A stretch of DNA of 51,270 nucleotides, from assembly GCA_031267675.1 (NCBI GenBank), contig JAIRYT010000104.1, positions 1-51,270 on the forward strand, read 5' to 3'. The stretch's first letter is position 1. The number at the start of each line of letters is the position of its first letter. The notes below the pieces were generated by a model. The model ran no database searches, had not been told where the DNA came from, and saw only the letters and a program-made list of their open reading frames with translations. This stretch comes from Treponema sp. Lineage in GTDB: Bacteria; Spirochaetota; Spirochaetia; Treponematales; Breznakiellaceae. This document shows positions 23,846-32,484 of this stretch, piece by piece. A program made the position numbers and the translations under genes.

Positions 23846-24859
23846 ATGAAAAAATCTCTTGGTGTTCTGTTACTGGCGGTGCTGGCTGTGTCATTCATGG
23901 CTTGTACCGGTGGCGGCGGCGGCGGGGCTTCGGGTACTCCCACCATCGGTGTAGCCATCTACAAATTTGACGATACCTTTATGTCGTACACCCGTAACGC
24001 CATTCAGTCAAACGCCCAAGGCAAAGCAACCCTTGAGGTTGTGGATTCGCAAAATGCCCAGCCTACCCAAAATGATCAGGTTGACGCTTTTCTTTCAAAA
24101 AAACTCAGCGCAATCGCGATTAACCCCGTAGACCGGACCGCGGCGTCAACGATTATTGACAAATCAAAGGCCGCGAATGTTCCTGTTGTATTTTTTAACC
24201 GCGAACCCCTTCCCGAAGACATGTCCAAATGGGACAAGGTTTACTATGTAGGAGCAAAAGCGGAAGAATCCGGCTCCATGCAGGGCGAGATTGCCTATGA
24301 TTACATTCAGGCTACCCCCGGCGCGGACAAAAACGGAGACGGCAAAATCCAGTACCTTATGCTCAAAGGCGAACCCGGACACCAGGATGCCGAACTGCGG
24401 ACCCAGTTCTCCATCAAGTATCTTACCGACAAAGGCATTCAGGTAGAGCTGCTTGCCGAAGATACCGCAATGTGGGACAGGCCCCAGGCCGTAACCAAGA
24501 TGGACGCGTGGATTGCCCGTTTTGGCGACAGCATCGAAATGGTATTCTGCAACAACGACGACATGGCGCTTGGCGTTATTGAATCTTTGCGGAACGCCGG
24601 ATACTTCCAGGGCGGTAAATACCTTCCGGTACTGGGCGTTGACGCGACCACTCCCGCGCTCCAGGCGCTTGCCGAAGGCACGCTTTTAGGCACTGTACTT
24701 AACGACGCCGACGGACAGGGAAAGGCCACCTTTGATGTCGCCTTTGCGCTCGCTACCGGCGCGGACCCCGCGTCATCGGCCGATGTTACCAATGGTAAAT
24801 ATGTATGGGTCCCCTACCAGAAAGTAACGAGGGACAATTACACCCAGTTCCAGAAATAA
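23846..24859 (+). CDS. mglB: Galactose/glucose-binding lipoprotein MglB
   Basis: Lipid-anchored periplasmic binding protein (337 aa). The signal peptide ends at Cys20 (FMAC) and is followed by a poly-Gly linker. The mature part matches MglB: IGVAIYKFDDTFMSYTRNAI, the Ca-binding loop DKNGDGKIQ near residue 155, LKGEPGHQDAELRT, FCNNDDMALGVIE and LGVDATTPALQAL. The EF-hand-like loop separates MglB from ribose-type proteins. AGGAGG lies six bases before the ATG. First gene of mglBAC; a strong hairpin separates it from mglA. Because it adjoins araBAD, L-arabinose as a further ligand is possible. Confidence 0.92.
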   Translation: MKKSLGVLLLAVLAVSFMACTGGGGGGASGTPTIGVAIYKFDDTFMSYTRNAIQSNAQGKATLEVVDSQNAQPTQNDQVDAFLSKKLSAIAINPVDRTAASTIIDKSKAANVPVVFFNREPLPEDMSKWDKVYYVGAKAEESGSMQGEIAYDYIQATPGADKNGDGKIQYLMLKGEPGHQDAELRTQFSIKYLTDKGIQVELLAEDTAMWDRPQAVTKMDAWIARFGDSIEMVFCNNDDMALGVIESLRNAGYFQGGKYLPVLGVDATTPALQALAEGTLLGTVLNDADGQGKATFDVAFALATGADPASSADVTNGKYVWVPYQKVTRDNYTQFQK

Positions 24860-24877
24860 CGTTAGCAGGTGAATAGG

Positions 24878-24906
24878 AACGACACCCCCGGTGCGGGGGT
24901 GTCGTT
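24878..24906 (+). terminator. Strong stem-loop between mglB and mglA
   Basis: AACGACACCCCC (24878-24889) pairs with GGGGGTGTCGTT (24895-24906), a 12-base-pair stem with a five-base loop. No long T run follows. It probably protects the mglB 3' end and lowers downstream expression. Confidence 0.75.
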
Positions 24907-24966
24907 AATCCGCGTATAGCCCGGGGACACCGCTTAAATCGTATAAAAACAGGAGAACCATGAGCC

Positions 24967-26481
24967 ATGAATAATGAAGGATATCTCCTCCAGGTAAAAA
25001 ATCTTTCCAAGTCCTTTCCCGGCGTAAGGGCCCTGAATGGGGTTTCCGCCGATTTTAGCGCCGGGAGCGTACACGCGCTTATCGGTGAAAACGGAGCGGG
25101 AAAATCCACCCTTATGAAGTGCCTTTTTGGCATTTACGAACCTGACTCGGGTGAAATTATACTTGAAGGAAAAAAGGTTCATTTTAACAATTCCCGCGAG
25201 GCCCTGGATTCGGGGATTTCGATGATCCATCAGGAACTGCTGCCCATTCCCTTTCGCAGCACCATGGAAAACCTGTGGCTGGGACGTTTTCCCAAACGGC
25301 GGTTTGGACCCATACGGCTCATCGATCACAAAAAAATGTACGATGATACCGTAGCTCTTTTTAAAGACCTTGAAATGGATATTCTTCCCAAAACATGGGT
25401 CAGGGAGCTTTCTGTTTCAAAAGTCCAGTCACTGGAAATTGCCAAAGCGGTTTCGCAAAAATCAAAAGTGATCATTATGGATGAACCGACTTCTTCGCTG
25501 ACCGAACACGAGGTAACCCAGCTTTTTGGAATTATCAGGCGGCTCAGGAGCGAAGGCGTTTTAATTATTTATATTTCCCATAAAATCGAAGAAATACTCG
25601 CCATTGCCGATATGGTTTCGATTATGCGTGACGGCGCCCATGTAGGCACGTACCGGTCAAAGGATCTTACCACCGATAAAATTATTCAATATATGGTAGG
25701 CCGCGACCTTACGAACCGCTTTCCGCCGGCAACGAATATTCCCGGCGCGGTAGTTCTTGAGGTTACGCATCTTACTTCGGCAAGCAGTCACTCGTTTAAC
25801 GATGTAAGTTTTAATGTCCGGAAAGGAGAAATATTCGGCATTGGCGGCCTTGTAGGGGCCCAGCGGACGGAGCTTGTTGAATCGCTTTTTGGCCTGCGTC
25901 CTGTCGCGGGCGGACAGATTTTTATCAACGGCAGGGAAGTAACAATCAAATCCCCGACCCACGCAAAAAACCATAAAATCGCGCTTGTAACAGAAGAACG
26001 GCGGGTAACGGGAATTATTCCCATGCGTTCCGTAAAAGACAACATGATTCTGGCGAATTTAAAAAAATACGCGGGGAGTTTTGGCCTGCTTGACGAACAA
26101 CAGGGGGAACGCGATGTACTGGAAAATATTAAAGCGCTCAAGGTTAAAACCCCTTCAAGCAGAACGCTTATACGCGATCTTTCCGGCGGCAACCAGCAAA
26201 AGGTGCTTTTTGCCCGCTGGCTTCTTACCGAACCCGAAATTTTAATCCTTGACGAGCCGACGCGGGGTATTGACGTAGGCGCGAAATTCGAAATCTACAA
26301 CATTATCATTGATTTGGCAAAACAGGGAAAGTGCGTAATCATGATCTCTTCCGAAATGCCCGAACTTTTGGGTGTTTCGAACCGTATCATGGTTATGTGC
26401 GGGGGAAAAGTGACCGGTATCCTGGAGGGTAAAGAAACCACCCAGGAAGAAATTATGCGCCTTGCGGCGAAGTTTATGTAG
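24967..26481 (+). CDS. mglA: Galactose ABC transporter double ATPase MglA
   Basis: Twin ATPase (504 aa) of the galactose/glucose importer. First domain: Walker A GENGAGKSTLMKCLFG, signature LSVSKVQSLEIAKA, Walker B VIIMDEPTSSL. Second domain: GLVGAQRTELVESLFG, signature LSGGNQQKVLFARW, Walker B ILILDEPTRGIDVGAK. Both match MglA closely. The ATG at 24967 follows an AGGAG site; an out-of-frame ATG at 24960 is not used. mglC starts 14 bases after its stop. Confidence 0.94.
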   Translation: MNNEGYLLQVKNLSKSFPGVRALNGVSADFSAGSVHALIGENGAGKSTLMKCLFGIYEPDSGEIILEGKKVHFNNSREALDSGISMIHQELLPIPFRSTMENLWLGRFPKRRFGPIRLIDHKKMYDDTVALFKDLEMDILPKTWVRELSVSKVQSLEIAKAVSQKSKVIIMDEPTSSLTEHEVTQLFGIIRRLRSEGVLIIYISHKIEEILAIADMVSIMRDGAHVGTYRSKDLTTDKIIQYMVGRDLTNRFPPATNIPGAVVLEVTHLTSASSHSFNDVSFNVRKGEIFGIGGLVGAQRTELVESLFGLRPVAGGQIFINGREVTIKSPTHAKNHKIALVTEERRVTGIIPMRSVKDNMILANLKKYAGSFGLLDEQQGERDVLENIKALKVKTPSSRTLIRDLSGGNQQKVLFARWLLTEPEILILDEPTRGIDVGAKFEIYNIIIDLAKQGKCVIMISSEMPELLGVSNRIMVMCGGKVTGILEGKETTQEEIMRLAAKFM

Positions 26482-26495
26482 AACTGGAGGAAATA

Positions 26496-27599
26496 ATGGC
26501 AAAAGTCAAATTTGGCAGCTTTAGGATGAAAAACGCACGGGAGATTGCCTCGCAATATGCGATATATTTTGTGTTCCTTATTCTTATATTCATTATTCAT
26601 TTTTTTGCGTTGTTTAGATTTGGAGCGGTTTTTCTTTCACCGGCCAATCTTATTAATATTCTGAATATGTCGGCGACCAGAATTATTATCGCAATGGGTA
26701 TGGGCGGCATTCTTATTACCGCCGGTGTTGATCTTTCGGCCGGCAGACAGGTGGGATTTGCGGCGGTGCTTTCCGCATCGCTGCTGCAAACGATTGAGTA
26801 TTCACGGCGTATGTATCCCAACTTGCCGGAACTGCCCCTGTTTGTACCCATTCTTATCGCGATGATCGGCTGCGGCTGTTTTGGGTTTCTTAACGGACTT
26901 ATTACGGCGCGGCTCAAAATTCCGGCGTTTATCGCGACACTGGGTTCCATGGTGGCCGTTTACGGGGCATGTTCGCTTTACTTTGACCGGCCGCCTTACG
27001 GAGCCCAGCCCATTGGCGGTCTGGACGCGCGGTTTACCACGCTTGGTTCAAACTCAATTCGTATACTGGAAGGCCGGGGGCTTTTTATAGGCCCCAATCC
27101 GGCGGGCTTTGACGGGGTAATTCACAAATTCCCCATTAACTACATTGTAATTATTGCCGCGATAGTTACCGTTTTTATTTACATACTTTACAACAAAACC
27201 ACGTACGGCAAAAACATCTACGCCATTGGCGGCAACAGCGAAGCTGCCCGCGTTTCCGGCGTTAATGTGGAACGCACCCTTATTGTTGTGTACACCCTTG
27301 CCGCAGTTCTTTACGGCCTGGGAGGAACCCTGGAAGCGGCCCGTACCGGCGGCGCGACAAACAATTACGGCAACGGCTACGAACTTGACGCGATTGCCGC
27401 CTGTGTAGTCGGCGGCGTGTCAAATATGGGCGGTATAGGCACTGTTCCGGGGATTGTTATCGGCGTATTGCTCTTTAGCGTAATTAACTACGGCCTGACC
27501 TTTATTAACATGTCGCCGTACTGGCAGCAGATTGTAAAAGGTTCCATTATTATTGTGGCGGTCGCCCTTGATATTAGAAAGTATCTGAAGAAACGGTAG
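26496..27599 (+). CDS. mglC: Galactose ABC transporter permease MglC
   Basis: Membrane subunit (367 aa) with about ten helices, beginning at residues 22-45. It has the CUT2 motif LITAGVDLSAGRQVGFAAV and the C-terminal block ELDAIAACVVGGVSNMGGIGT. The loop after residue 160 (PPYGAQPIGGLDARF) is longer than in ribose-type permeases and fits MglC. GGAGG precedes the ATG. Its stop codon abuts dispersed repeat copies B and C, which may serve as the operon's 3' end. Confidence 0.93.
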   Translation: MAKVKFGSFRMKNAREIASQYAIYFVFLILIFIIHFFALFRFGAVFLSPANLINILNMSATRIIIAMGMGGILITAGVDLSAGRQVGFAAVLSASLLQTIEYSRRMYPNLPELPLFVPILIAMIGCGCFGFLNGLITARLKIPAFIATLGSMVAVYGACSLYFDRPPYGAQPIGGLDARFTTLGSNSIRILEGRGLFIGPNPAGFDGVIHKFPINYIVIIAAIVTVFIYILYNKTTYGKNIYAIGGNSEAARVSGVNVERTLIVVYTLAAVLYGLGGTLEAARTGGATNNYGNGYELDAIAACVVGGVSNMGGIGTVPGIVIGVLLFSVINYGLTFINMSPYWQQIVKGSIIIVAVALDIRKYLKKR

Positions 27600-27699
27600 G
27601 ATTGGACTAAAGCCCGATCCTCGCCAAGCTGCTGCGCAGCTTGCGAATTTGTCTGCTGGGGACTAAAGCCCAATCCCCGCCGGGCTTGCGAATTTATCT
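27599..27699 (+). repeat. Dispersed two-hairpin repeat, copies B and C in tandem
   Basis: Copy B (27599-27651) has GGATTGGACTAAAGCCCGATCC, then CGCC and the hairpin AAGCTGC/GCAGCTT, then GCGAATTT. Copy C (27658-27699) keeps GACTAAAGCCCAATCC and GGGCTTGCGAATTTATC but has lost most of the second hairpin. They lie between mglC and the convergent lacI gene, and copy C includes the lacI stop codon. Confidence 0.75.
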
Positions 27700-28767
27700 G
27701 GCCCGCGCGCCGGTAAATTTATTTTCGCCCTGTCTGCCGGAAGGTCCGGCAGACGGCGGGGCGTTTTCGCGGATATAAATGTCAAGCGGAATATCTATCT
27801 TTGCGGGAACTTCCTGCTGTAATACAATGCGGCGGTAAAGGGTGCGCATTGCTTCCTGCCCCTGCAGAACCGGCCGCTGGTCGATTATTACGTCTATGCC
27901 GCCCTCGCTTAACAGTTGTAAATTTACCGGAATAAGATCAAACCCGATAATAAGAAAACGTTTTTTTTCGCGTTTTTTTTGGGCGGCGACCAGATGGGCC
28001 ATGCTGTTTGGAATAAAAATACCGCCAAGATCAGGATGTTCGTCAAGAAAATCGCCAATCTCTTTTTCTGACATTTCAAGCCGCCGCGAACCGTACTCCT
28101 TTGAAAAGGCGGGAAATTTATGTTCCCGCGCGTACCGCAAAAAACCATCCCGGCGCAATATAAGGTTGTGATCGCATTCATGGGCGTCAAGAACGGCAAA
28201 CTGCTTTTTTTTATTTTTTACAAAAAGATGCATAATGCGCCCCGCCAGATATCCGCCCCTGCGGGAATCGGGACCGATAACAGAAAGCGGTTTAAAACCG
28301 GGCAGATCCGTATCAAAAAAAACCAGCGGTAAATTGCGGCCTGTGAGCTTTTTTAAAAAGGGCCGCGTTAGAGCCGGCGTAATTGGCGCGAACATAACCC
28401 CGTCGTATTCCGCGTCCAACACCTGTTTTGCGCGCCGCCTGAATTCGGCGCTGTTGTAGCGGTCGTATTCGACTATCGTGGTTTCTACGCCCAGCGCGGC
28501 GGCCTCCGCGCTTTCTTTTTCAATGCCAAGAAGAATTTGCCCCCAGTAACCCGCATCCTGATCGCGGCCCGGCATAAAGGCGCAAAAGCGGTAGGGCTTG
28601 CCTCGTTTAAGGCGGCTGGCAATGGGATTTGGGGTAAAACCGTAAAATTCGACAATCGCCCGCACTCTGGCCTTTGTTTCTTCGGAAACACGCCCTCGGT
28701 TATAAAGAACGCGGTCGACCGTTCCTGTGGAAACCCGGGCCAGCGCGGCGATTCCCTTTACCGTCAT
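27694..28767 (-). CDS. LacI-family transcriptional regulator
   Basis: DNA-binding sugar-responsive regulator (357 aa). The N-terminal helix-turn-helix starts MTVKGIAALARVSTGTVDRVLYNRGRVSEETKARV and the hinge GFTPNPIASRLKRG follows; residues 60-340 form a periplasmic-binding-protein-like sensor domain. It lies eight bases after the YjfF-type permease gene and is probably the last gene of that operon, so it most likely controls the galactofuranose-type transporter. The C-terminal 20 residues are Pro/Gly/Arg-rich and run into repeat copy C, which may have altered the tail. Confidence 0.92.
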   Translation of the reverse strand: MTVKGIAALARVSTGTVDRVLYNRGRVSEETKARVRAIVEFYGFTPNPIASRLKRGKPYRFCAFMPGRDQDAGYWGQILLGIEKESAEAAALGVETTIVEYDRYNSAEFRRRAKQVLDAEYDGVMFAPITPALTRPFLKKLTGRNLPLVFFDTDLPGFKPLSVIGPDSRRGGYLAGRIMHLFVKNKKKQFAVLDAHECDHNLILRRDGFLRYAREHKFPAFSKEYGSRRLEMSEKEIGDFLDEHPDLGGIFIPNSMAHLVAAQKKREKKRFLIIGFDLIPVNLQLLSEGGIDVIIDQRPVLQGQEAMRTLYRRIVLQQEVPAKIDIPLDIYIRENAPPSAGPSGRQGENKFTGARAR

Positions 28768-28775
28768 GGTTTAGT

Positions 28776-29765
28776 TTAGCGGTTTCTGCTCCCAACCGCA
28801 ACAATAAAGCGCTGGAGCAGGATAAAGACAAGAAGCAATATGCCGACTGTTATCTTTGTCCACCAGGAATTAATTGTTCCGTTAAACATGATAAGGCTTT
28901 GGATAATCCCCAATGTCAGAACGCCAAACACCGAGCTAAATACATAACCAACGCCTCCGGCAAGCAGTGTTCCGCCAATAACCACTGCGGCGATTACATC
29001 CATTTCCATGCCCTGCGCGTGCAGTCCATAACCGGAGAGCATGTAAAAACTAAATACCACGCCGGAAAGCGCGGAACAAAAACCGTTAATGGTATAGATC
29101 AATACTTTTGTTTTTCGCACCGGAATTGCCATAAGCACCGCGGATGTTTCATTGCCGCCAATCGCGTAAATGTTTCTGCCAAATTTGGAATACAGCGAAA
29201 TATAAGTACCGGCAAGAATAACCGCCAGCGCGATAATTACATTGATCGAGATAAAGCCCACATTAAAGCGCAGTTTCCAAAGGGCCATTGCCTGCATGGA
29301 CGGGTTTCGCATTGCTATGGATTGTATGCTGATAAGGTAACAGGCGCCGCGCGCAAAAAACATTCCCGCCAGTGTAGCTATGAACGGCGGTACGTTCCAA
29401 AAGGCGATGATCGATCCCATTCCCAGACCCATAAGGCTTCCCAGGGCAAGGGCGATTAGAATGGCAAGCGCCGGATTGATATGGGCAAATTCGGTAAGCG
29501 AAGCGATCACCATCGTCGTAAAGGCAAGTACCGATCCTACAGAAAGATCGATCCCGCCCGAAAGGATTACCAGGCTCATTCCTGTCGCGGACACCAGTAA
29601 AAAGGACTTGTCAATAAACAGGTTTAAAAATGTCTGAAGCGAAAAGAAACCCCGGTACAATACCGAACCGGCAATAAAGGCCGCAAAGAACAGTGTCGAA
29701 GCGGCAACCACGGAAAGATACCGCGAAGTAAAAGTCGAAATTTTAATGGTTGTTTTATGACTCAC
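28776..29765 (-). CDS. yjfF: Sugar ABC transporter permease (YjfF-like)
   Basis: Second membrane subunit (329 aa) of the galactofuranose-type importer. It has about eight helices, LVILSGGIDLSVGSVLAFT and EMDVIAAVVIGGTLLAGGVGY. It starts with GTG, preceded by AGGAGAGGGGT, and overlaps the upstream permease gene by four bases (GTGA). Two permease genes beside one binding protein and one double ATPase is the layout of the E. coli YtfQRT-YjfF system. Confidence 0.85.
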   Translation of the reverse strand: MSHKTTIKISTFTSRYLSVVAASTLFFAAFIAGSVLYRGFFSLQTFLNLFIDKSFLLVSATGMSLVILSGGIDLSVGSVLAFTTMVIASLTEFAHINPALAILIALALGSLMGLGMGSIIAFWNVPPFIATLAGMFFARGACYLISIQSIAMRNPSMQAMALWKLRFNVGFISINVIIALAVILAGTYISLYSKFGRNIYAIGGNETSAVLMAIPVRKTKVLIYTINGFCSALSGVVFSFYMLSGYGLHAQGMEMDVIAAVVIGGTLLAGGVGYVFSSVFGVLTLGIIQSLIMFNGTINSWWTKITVGILLLVFILLQRFIVAVGSRNR

Positions 29766-30817
29766 ACCCCTCTCCTTTTGGCCGCCGCCATACTAAAGAA
29801 ATCCGCAGCCACGCTTGACTGGAGAAAGCAGACGAGCACCACCACCAATGCCTTTACCACCAGGGATATTTCGGGAGGAACCCCAAAGGCATAAATGGTC
29901 GTTGTCAGGGTTTGAATCAAGATCGCCCCCACAAGGCTTCCAATAAGGCTGAATTTACCGCCGCTCATATTTGTACCGCCGATTACTGCGGCAAGTATTG
30001 CGTCCAGTTCCATGTTAAGTCCGGCATTATTCGCATCGGCCGATTTTACATTGGAACAGATGATAAGACCGGCGGCTCCCGCACAAAGGCCGGAGAATAC
30101 AAACGTAAAAAGTTTAACCACTTTTTCGTTAATACCCGCGTACCAGCTTGCGTTTGCGTTACCGCCTACCGCCGCGATAAAAAGCCCCAGCGAAGTTCTT
30201 CGGGTAAAAAGCTGGGCAAAAATAAAAACAAAAATCGCGATAAAGATCGCAAACGGAAGCCCCAAAAGCCAGCCGCCGCCTATGTAAAAAAAGGGCCCGT
30301 AGTAAATGGTAATGATTTGTCCGCTCGTTATAAGCTGGGCAATGCCCCGGCCGGCAACCATAAGTACAAGCGTTGCCACAATGGGTTGAATTTTTCCATA
30401 GGTTACCAGAACGCCGTTCCACAGACCCAAAACCATCGCCATAATCAGCGATATGGTTATTGCCAGTATCATGGGCGTTTCGGTTACATAGGTCTGAACG
30501 CCGTCAACCATTACGAGGTTGCCGCCGATCAGGCGCGAAACCATCGCCGCCGTAATGGCGATGATCGCGCCGACAGAAAGGTCTGTTCCACCGGTCGAGG
30601 CGATCACCAGCGTCATGCCCATGGAAAGCAGCATAAGCGGCGCTCCGCGGTTCATGATGTCAATAAGCGTCCCAAAAAGGTGCCCGTCCCTTACGGTGAT
30701 AACAAAAAAGTTTTTGGTAAAAATCAAATTAAAAAGCAGCAAGAGCCCCAATACAACGAGGGCGCTAAAAACCTTGCTTCGCGTTATGCTGTTGATATTG
30801 ATGCCTGGTTTTACCAT
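29762..30817 (-). CDS. ytfT: Sugar ABC transporter permease (YtfT-like)
   Basis: First membrane subunit (351 aa) of the same importer. Motifs are LVIASTGGTDLSVGAIIAITAAM, an unusual GTGGTDLS form that is typical of YtfT, and ELDAILAAVIGGTNMSGGKFS. About nine helices. It begins nine bases after the ATPase stop and overlaps yjfF by four bases. Confidence 0.86.
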   Translation of the reverse strand: MVKPGININSITRSKVFSALVVLGLLLLFNLIFTKNFFVITVRDGHLFGTLIDIMNRGAPLMLLSMGMTLVIASTGGTDLSVGAIIAITAAMVSRLIGGNLVMVDGVQTYVTETPMILAITISLIMAMVLGLWNGVLVTYGKIQPIVATLVLMVAGRGIAQLITSGQIITIYYGPFFYIGGGWLLGLPFAIFIAIFVFIFAQLFTRRTSLGLFIAAVGGNANASWYAGINEKVVKLFTFVFSGLCAGAAGLIICSNVKSADANNAGLNMELDAILAAVIGGTNMSGGKFSLIGSLVGAILIQTLTTTIYAFGVPPEISLVVKALVVVLVCFLQSSVAADFFSMAAAKRRGV

Positions 30818-30826
30818 TGGTACCCC

Positions 30827-32347
30827 CTACGCCGCACTTGTATCGGCGGCAATTGTCTTTAGTATTTTTTCTTCGTTAAGATCCGCTCCTGCCATTTCGG
30901 CAATTTTTTTTCGGTCGCGCATAATTACAATGCGGTCCGAACAACGGATTACTTCTTCCAGTTCCGAAGAAATAAAGATCAGCGACATTCCTTCGTCGCA
31001 AAGTTTCATTGCCAGATTCATGATCTCGGCCTTGGCAAGCACGTCGATTCCCCGTGTCGGTTCGTCCAGTATAAGCAGCTCGGGATTGGTAAAAAGCCAG
31101 CGGGCAAGTATTACCTTTTGCTGGTTTCCGCCGGAAAGCGTTCCCACCGGAACGTCCGGCCCCGGAGTGGAAATACCGAGCATTTTAATGTACTTTGCGG
31201 CAATTTCTTCCTGTTTTGCCACCGATAAAAATTTAAAAATTCCTTCTTTGGCCTGCATGGCAAGGATAATGTTTTCGCGTACCGAAAGATCATAGATAAG
31301 ACCGTTCTTTTTTCGATCTTCGGGGCAAAACGCGATAAGCGCCGTAATGGCGTCACGGGGAACCTTAAAATTACGTTTTATTTTTTTAAAGATAAGCTCG
31401 CCTGAGTCCGCCTCATCAATTCCAAAGAAAAGGTTTGCCGCTTCGGTACGGCCCGATCCAAGCAGACCCGCGAACCCTACGGTTTCTCCTTTTCTAATCG
31501 TCAGCCCAAACGGTTCAACGGCAAGTTTTTTACCCAGATTTTTCGCCTCGACAAGAATTTCGTTTTCGGATTTGTTGGTGCTGTTCTTGCTCCGCTTTTC
31601 CAGCGAAGAAAAATCTTTTCCTACCATGCTGGAAACAAGTTCATACCGGGGAAAATCCTTTAGAACCTTTTCGCAGATGAATCTGCCGTTTCGCAAAACC
31701 GTTACTTTGTCGCCAATCTCGTACACCTGATCAAGAAAATGCGAAATAAAAACAATCGACAAGCCCGAAAATTTTAGATTCCGCATAATGGCAAAGAGCT
31801 GCTCTACTTCGGGCGCGTCCAGACTTGAAGTCGGCTCGTCCAGAATAAGCACCTTTGAATTCATGTCAACCGCCCGCGCAATGGCGACCATTTGTTTTAT
31901 GGCCACCGGATAGTTCCCCAGAAGGCGGGTAACGTCAATATCCAGATTAAGCTTTTTAATGGCCTCTTTTGCGCCGTCATTTACCGCTTTCCAGTTAATT
32001 CTGCCAAAGCGGGTCTGCTGCCGGCCGGCGTATATATTCTCGGCGACCGATAAATTGTCGCAGAGGTTGATTTCCTGGTAAACAGAGTTTACCCCGCATT
32101 CTCTGGCCTCAAGCGGGCTTACGGGGTTAAATTCCTTTCCGTTAAGCAGAATTGTACCGGAATCCTTTTTGTAGACACCGGTAAGAACCTTTATAAGGGT
32201 CGACTTCCCCGCGCCGTTTTCCCCCATTATCGAGTGGATCTCGTTCTTTCGCAGGGTAAAATTCACATTATCCAGGGCTTTTACCCCGGGGAATTTTATA
32301 TTGATACCCATCATCTGTACAACGATGTCAGAATCACTCTGTTCCAT
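30827..32347 (-). CDS. ytfR: Sugar ABC transporter double ATPase (YtfR-like)
   Basis: Twin ATPase (506 aa). First domain: GENGAGKSTLIKVLTG, signature YPVAIKQMVAIARAV, Walker B VLILDEPTSSLD. Second domain: GLLGSGRTEAANLFFG, signature LSGGNQQKVILARW, Walker B LLILDEPTRGIDV. The N-terminal IKFPGVKALDNVNFTL and the loop ALIAFCPEDRKKNGLI fit YtfR. The ATG has GGGGG upstream. A palindrome ATTCCAG-AAC-CTGGAAT (32360-32376) lies 13 bases before the start and could be an operator or an mRNA hairpin. Confidence 0.88.
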   Translation of the reverse strand: MEQSDSDIVVQMMGINIKFPGVKALDNVNFTLRKNEIHSIMGENGAGKSTLIKVLTGVYKKDSGTILLNGKEFNPVSPLEARECGVNSVYQEINLCDNLSVAENIYAGRQQTRFGRINWKAVNDGAKEAIKKLNLDIDVTRLLGNYPVAIKQMVAIARAVDMNSKVLILDEPTSSLDAPEVEQLFAIMRNLKFSGLSIVFISHFLDQVYEIGDKVTVLRNGRFICEKVLKDFPRYELVSSMVGKDFSSLEKRSKNSTNKSENEILVEAKNLGKKLAVEPFGLTIRKGETVGFAGLLGSGRTEAANLFFGIDEADSGELIFKKIKRNFKVPRDAITALIAFCPEDRKKNGLIYDLSVRENIILAMQAKEGIFKFLSVAKQEEIAAKYIKMLGISTPGPDVPVGTLSGGNQQKVILARWLFTNPELLILDEPTRGIDVLAKAEIMNLAMKLCDEGMSLIFISSELEEVIRCSDRIVIMRDRKKIAEMAGADLNEEKILKTIAADTSAA

Positions 32348-32419
32348 TTTTCCCCCAAAATTCCAGAACCTGGAATCTAATTATATCACATATTTTTTAC
32401 TACATAAGGATAGGCTAAA

Positions 32420-32443
32420 GGAAGGGGGCTTGCGCCCCCTTCC
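32420..32443 (-). terminator. Stem-loop between ytfQ and ytfR
   Basis: GGAAGGGGGC and GCCCCCTTCC form a ten-base-pair stem with a four-base loop. Only a short T stretch follows on the minus strand, so it probably stabilises the binding-protein message and reduces readthrough to ytfR, as at the mglB-mglA junction. Confidence 0.7.
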
Positions 32444-32484
32444 TGCAAATTCTCACGAGCTATGCACGGCATAGCCGGTAACGA

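Noticed and set aside
29912-30862. Long plus-strand open frame opposite the YtfT-like permease gene
   Set aside because: It is a composition-driven mirror of a clear transporter gene, very rich in Arg, His, Asn and Lys, with no domain signs.
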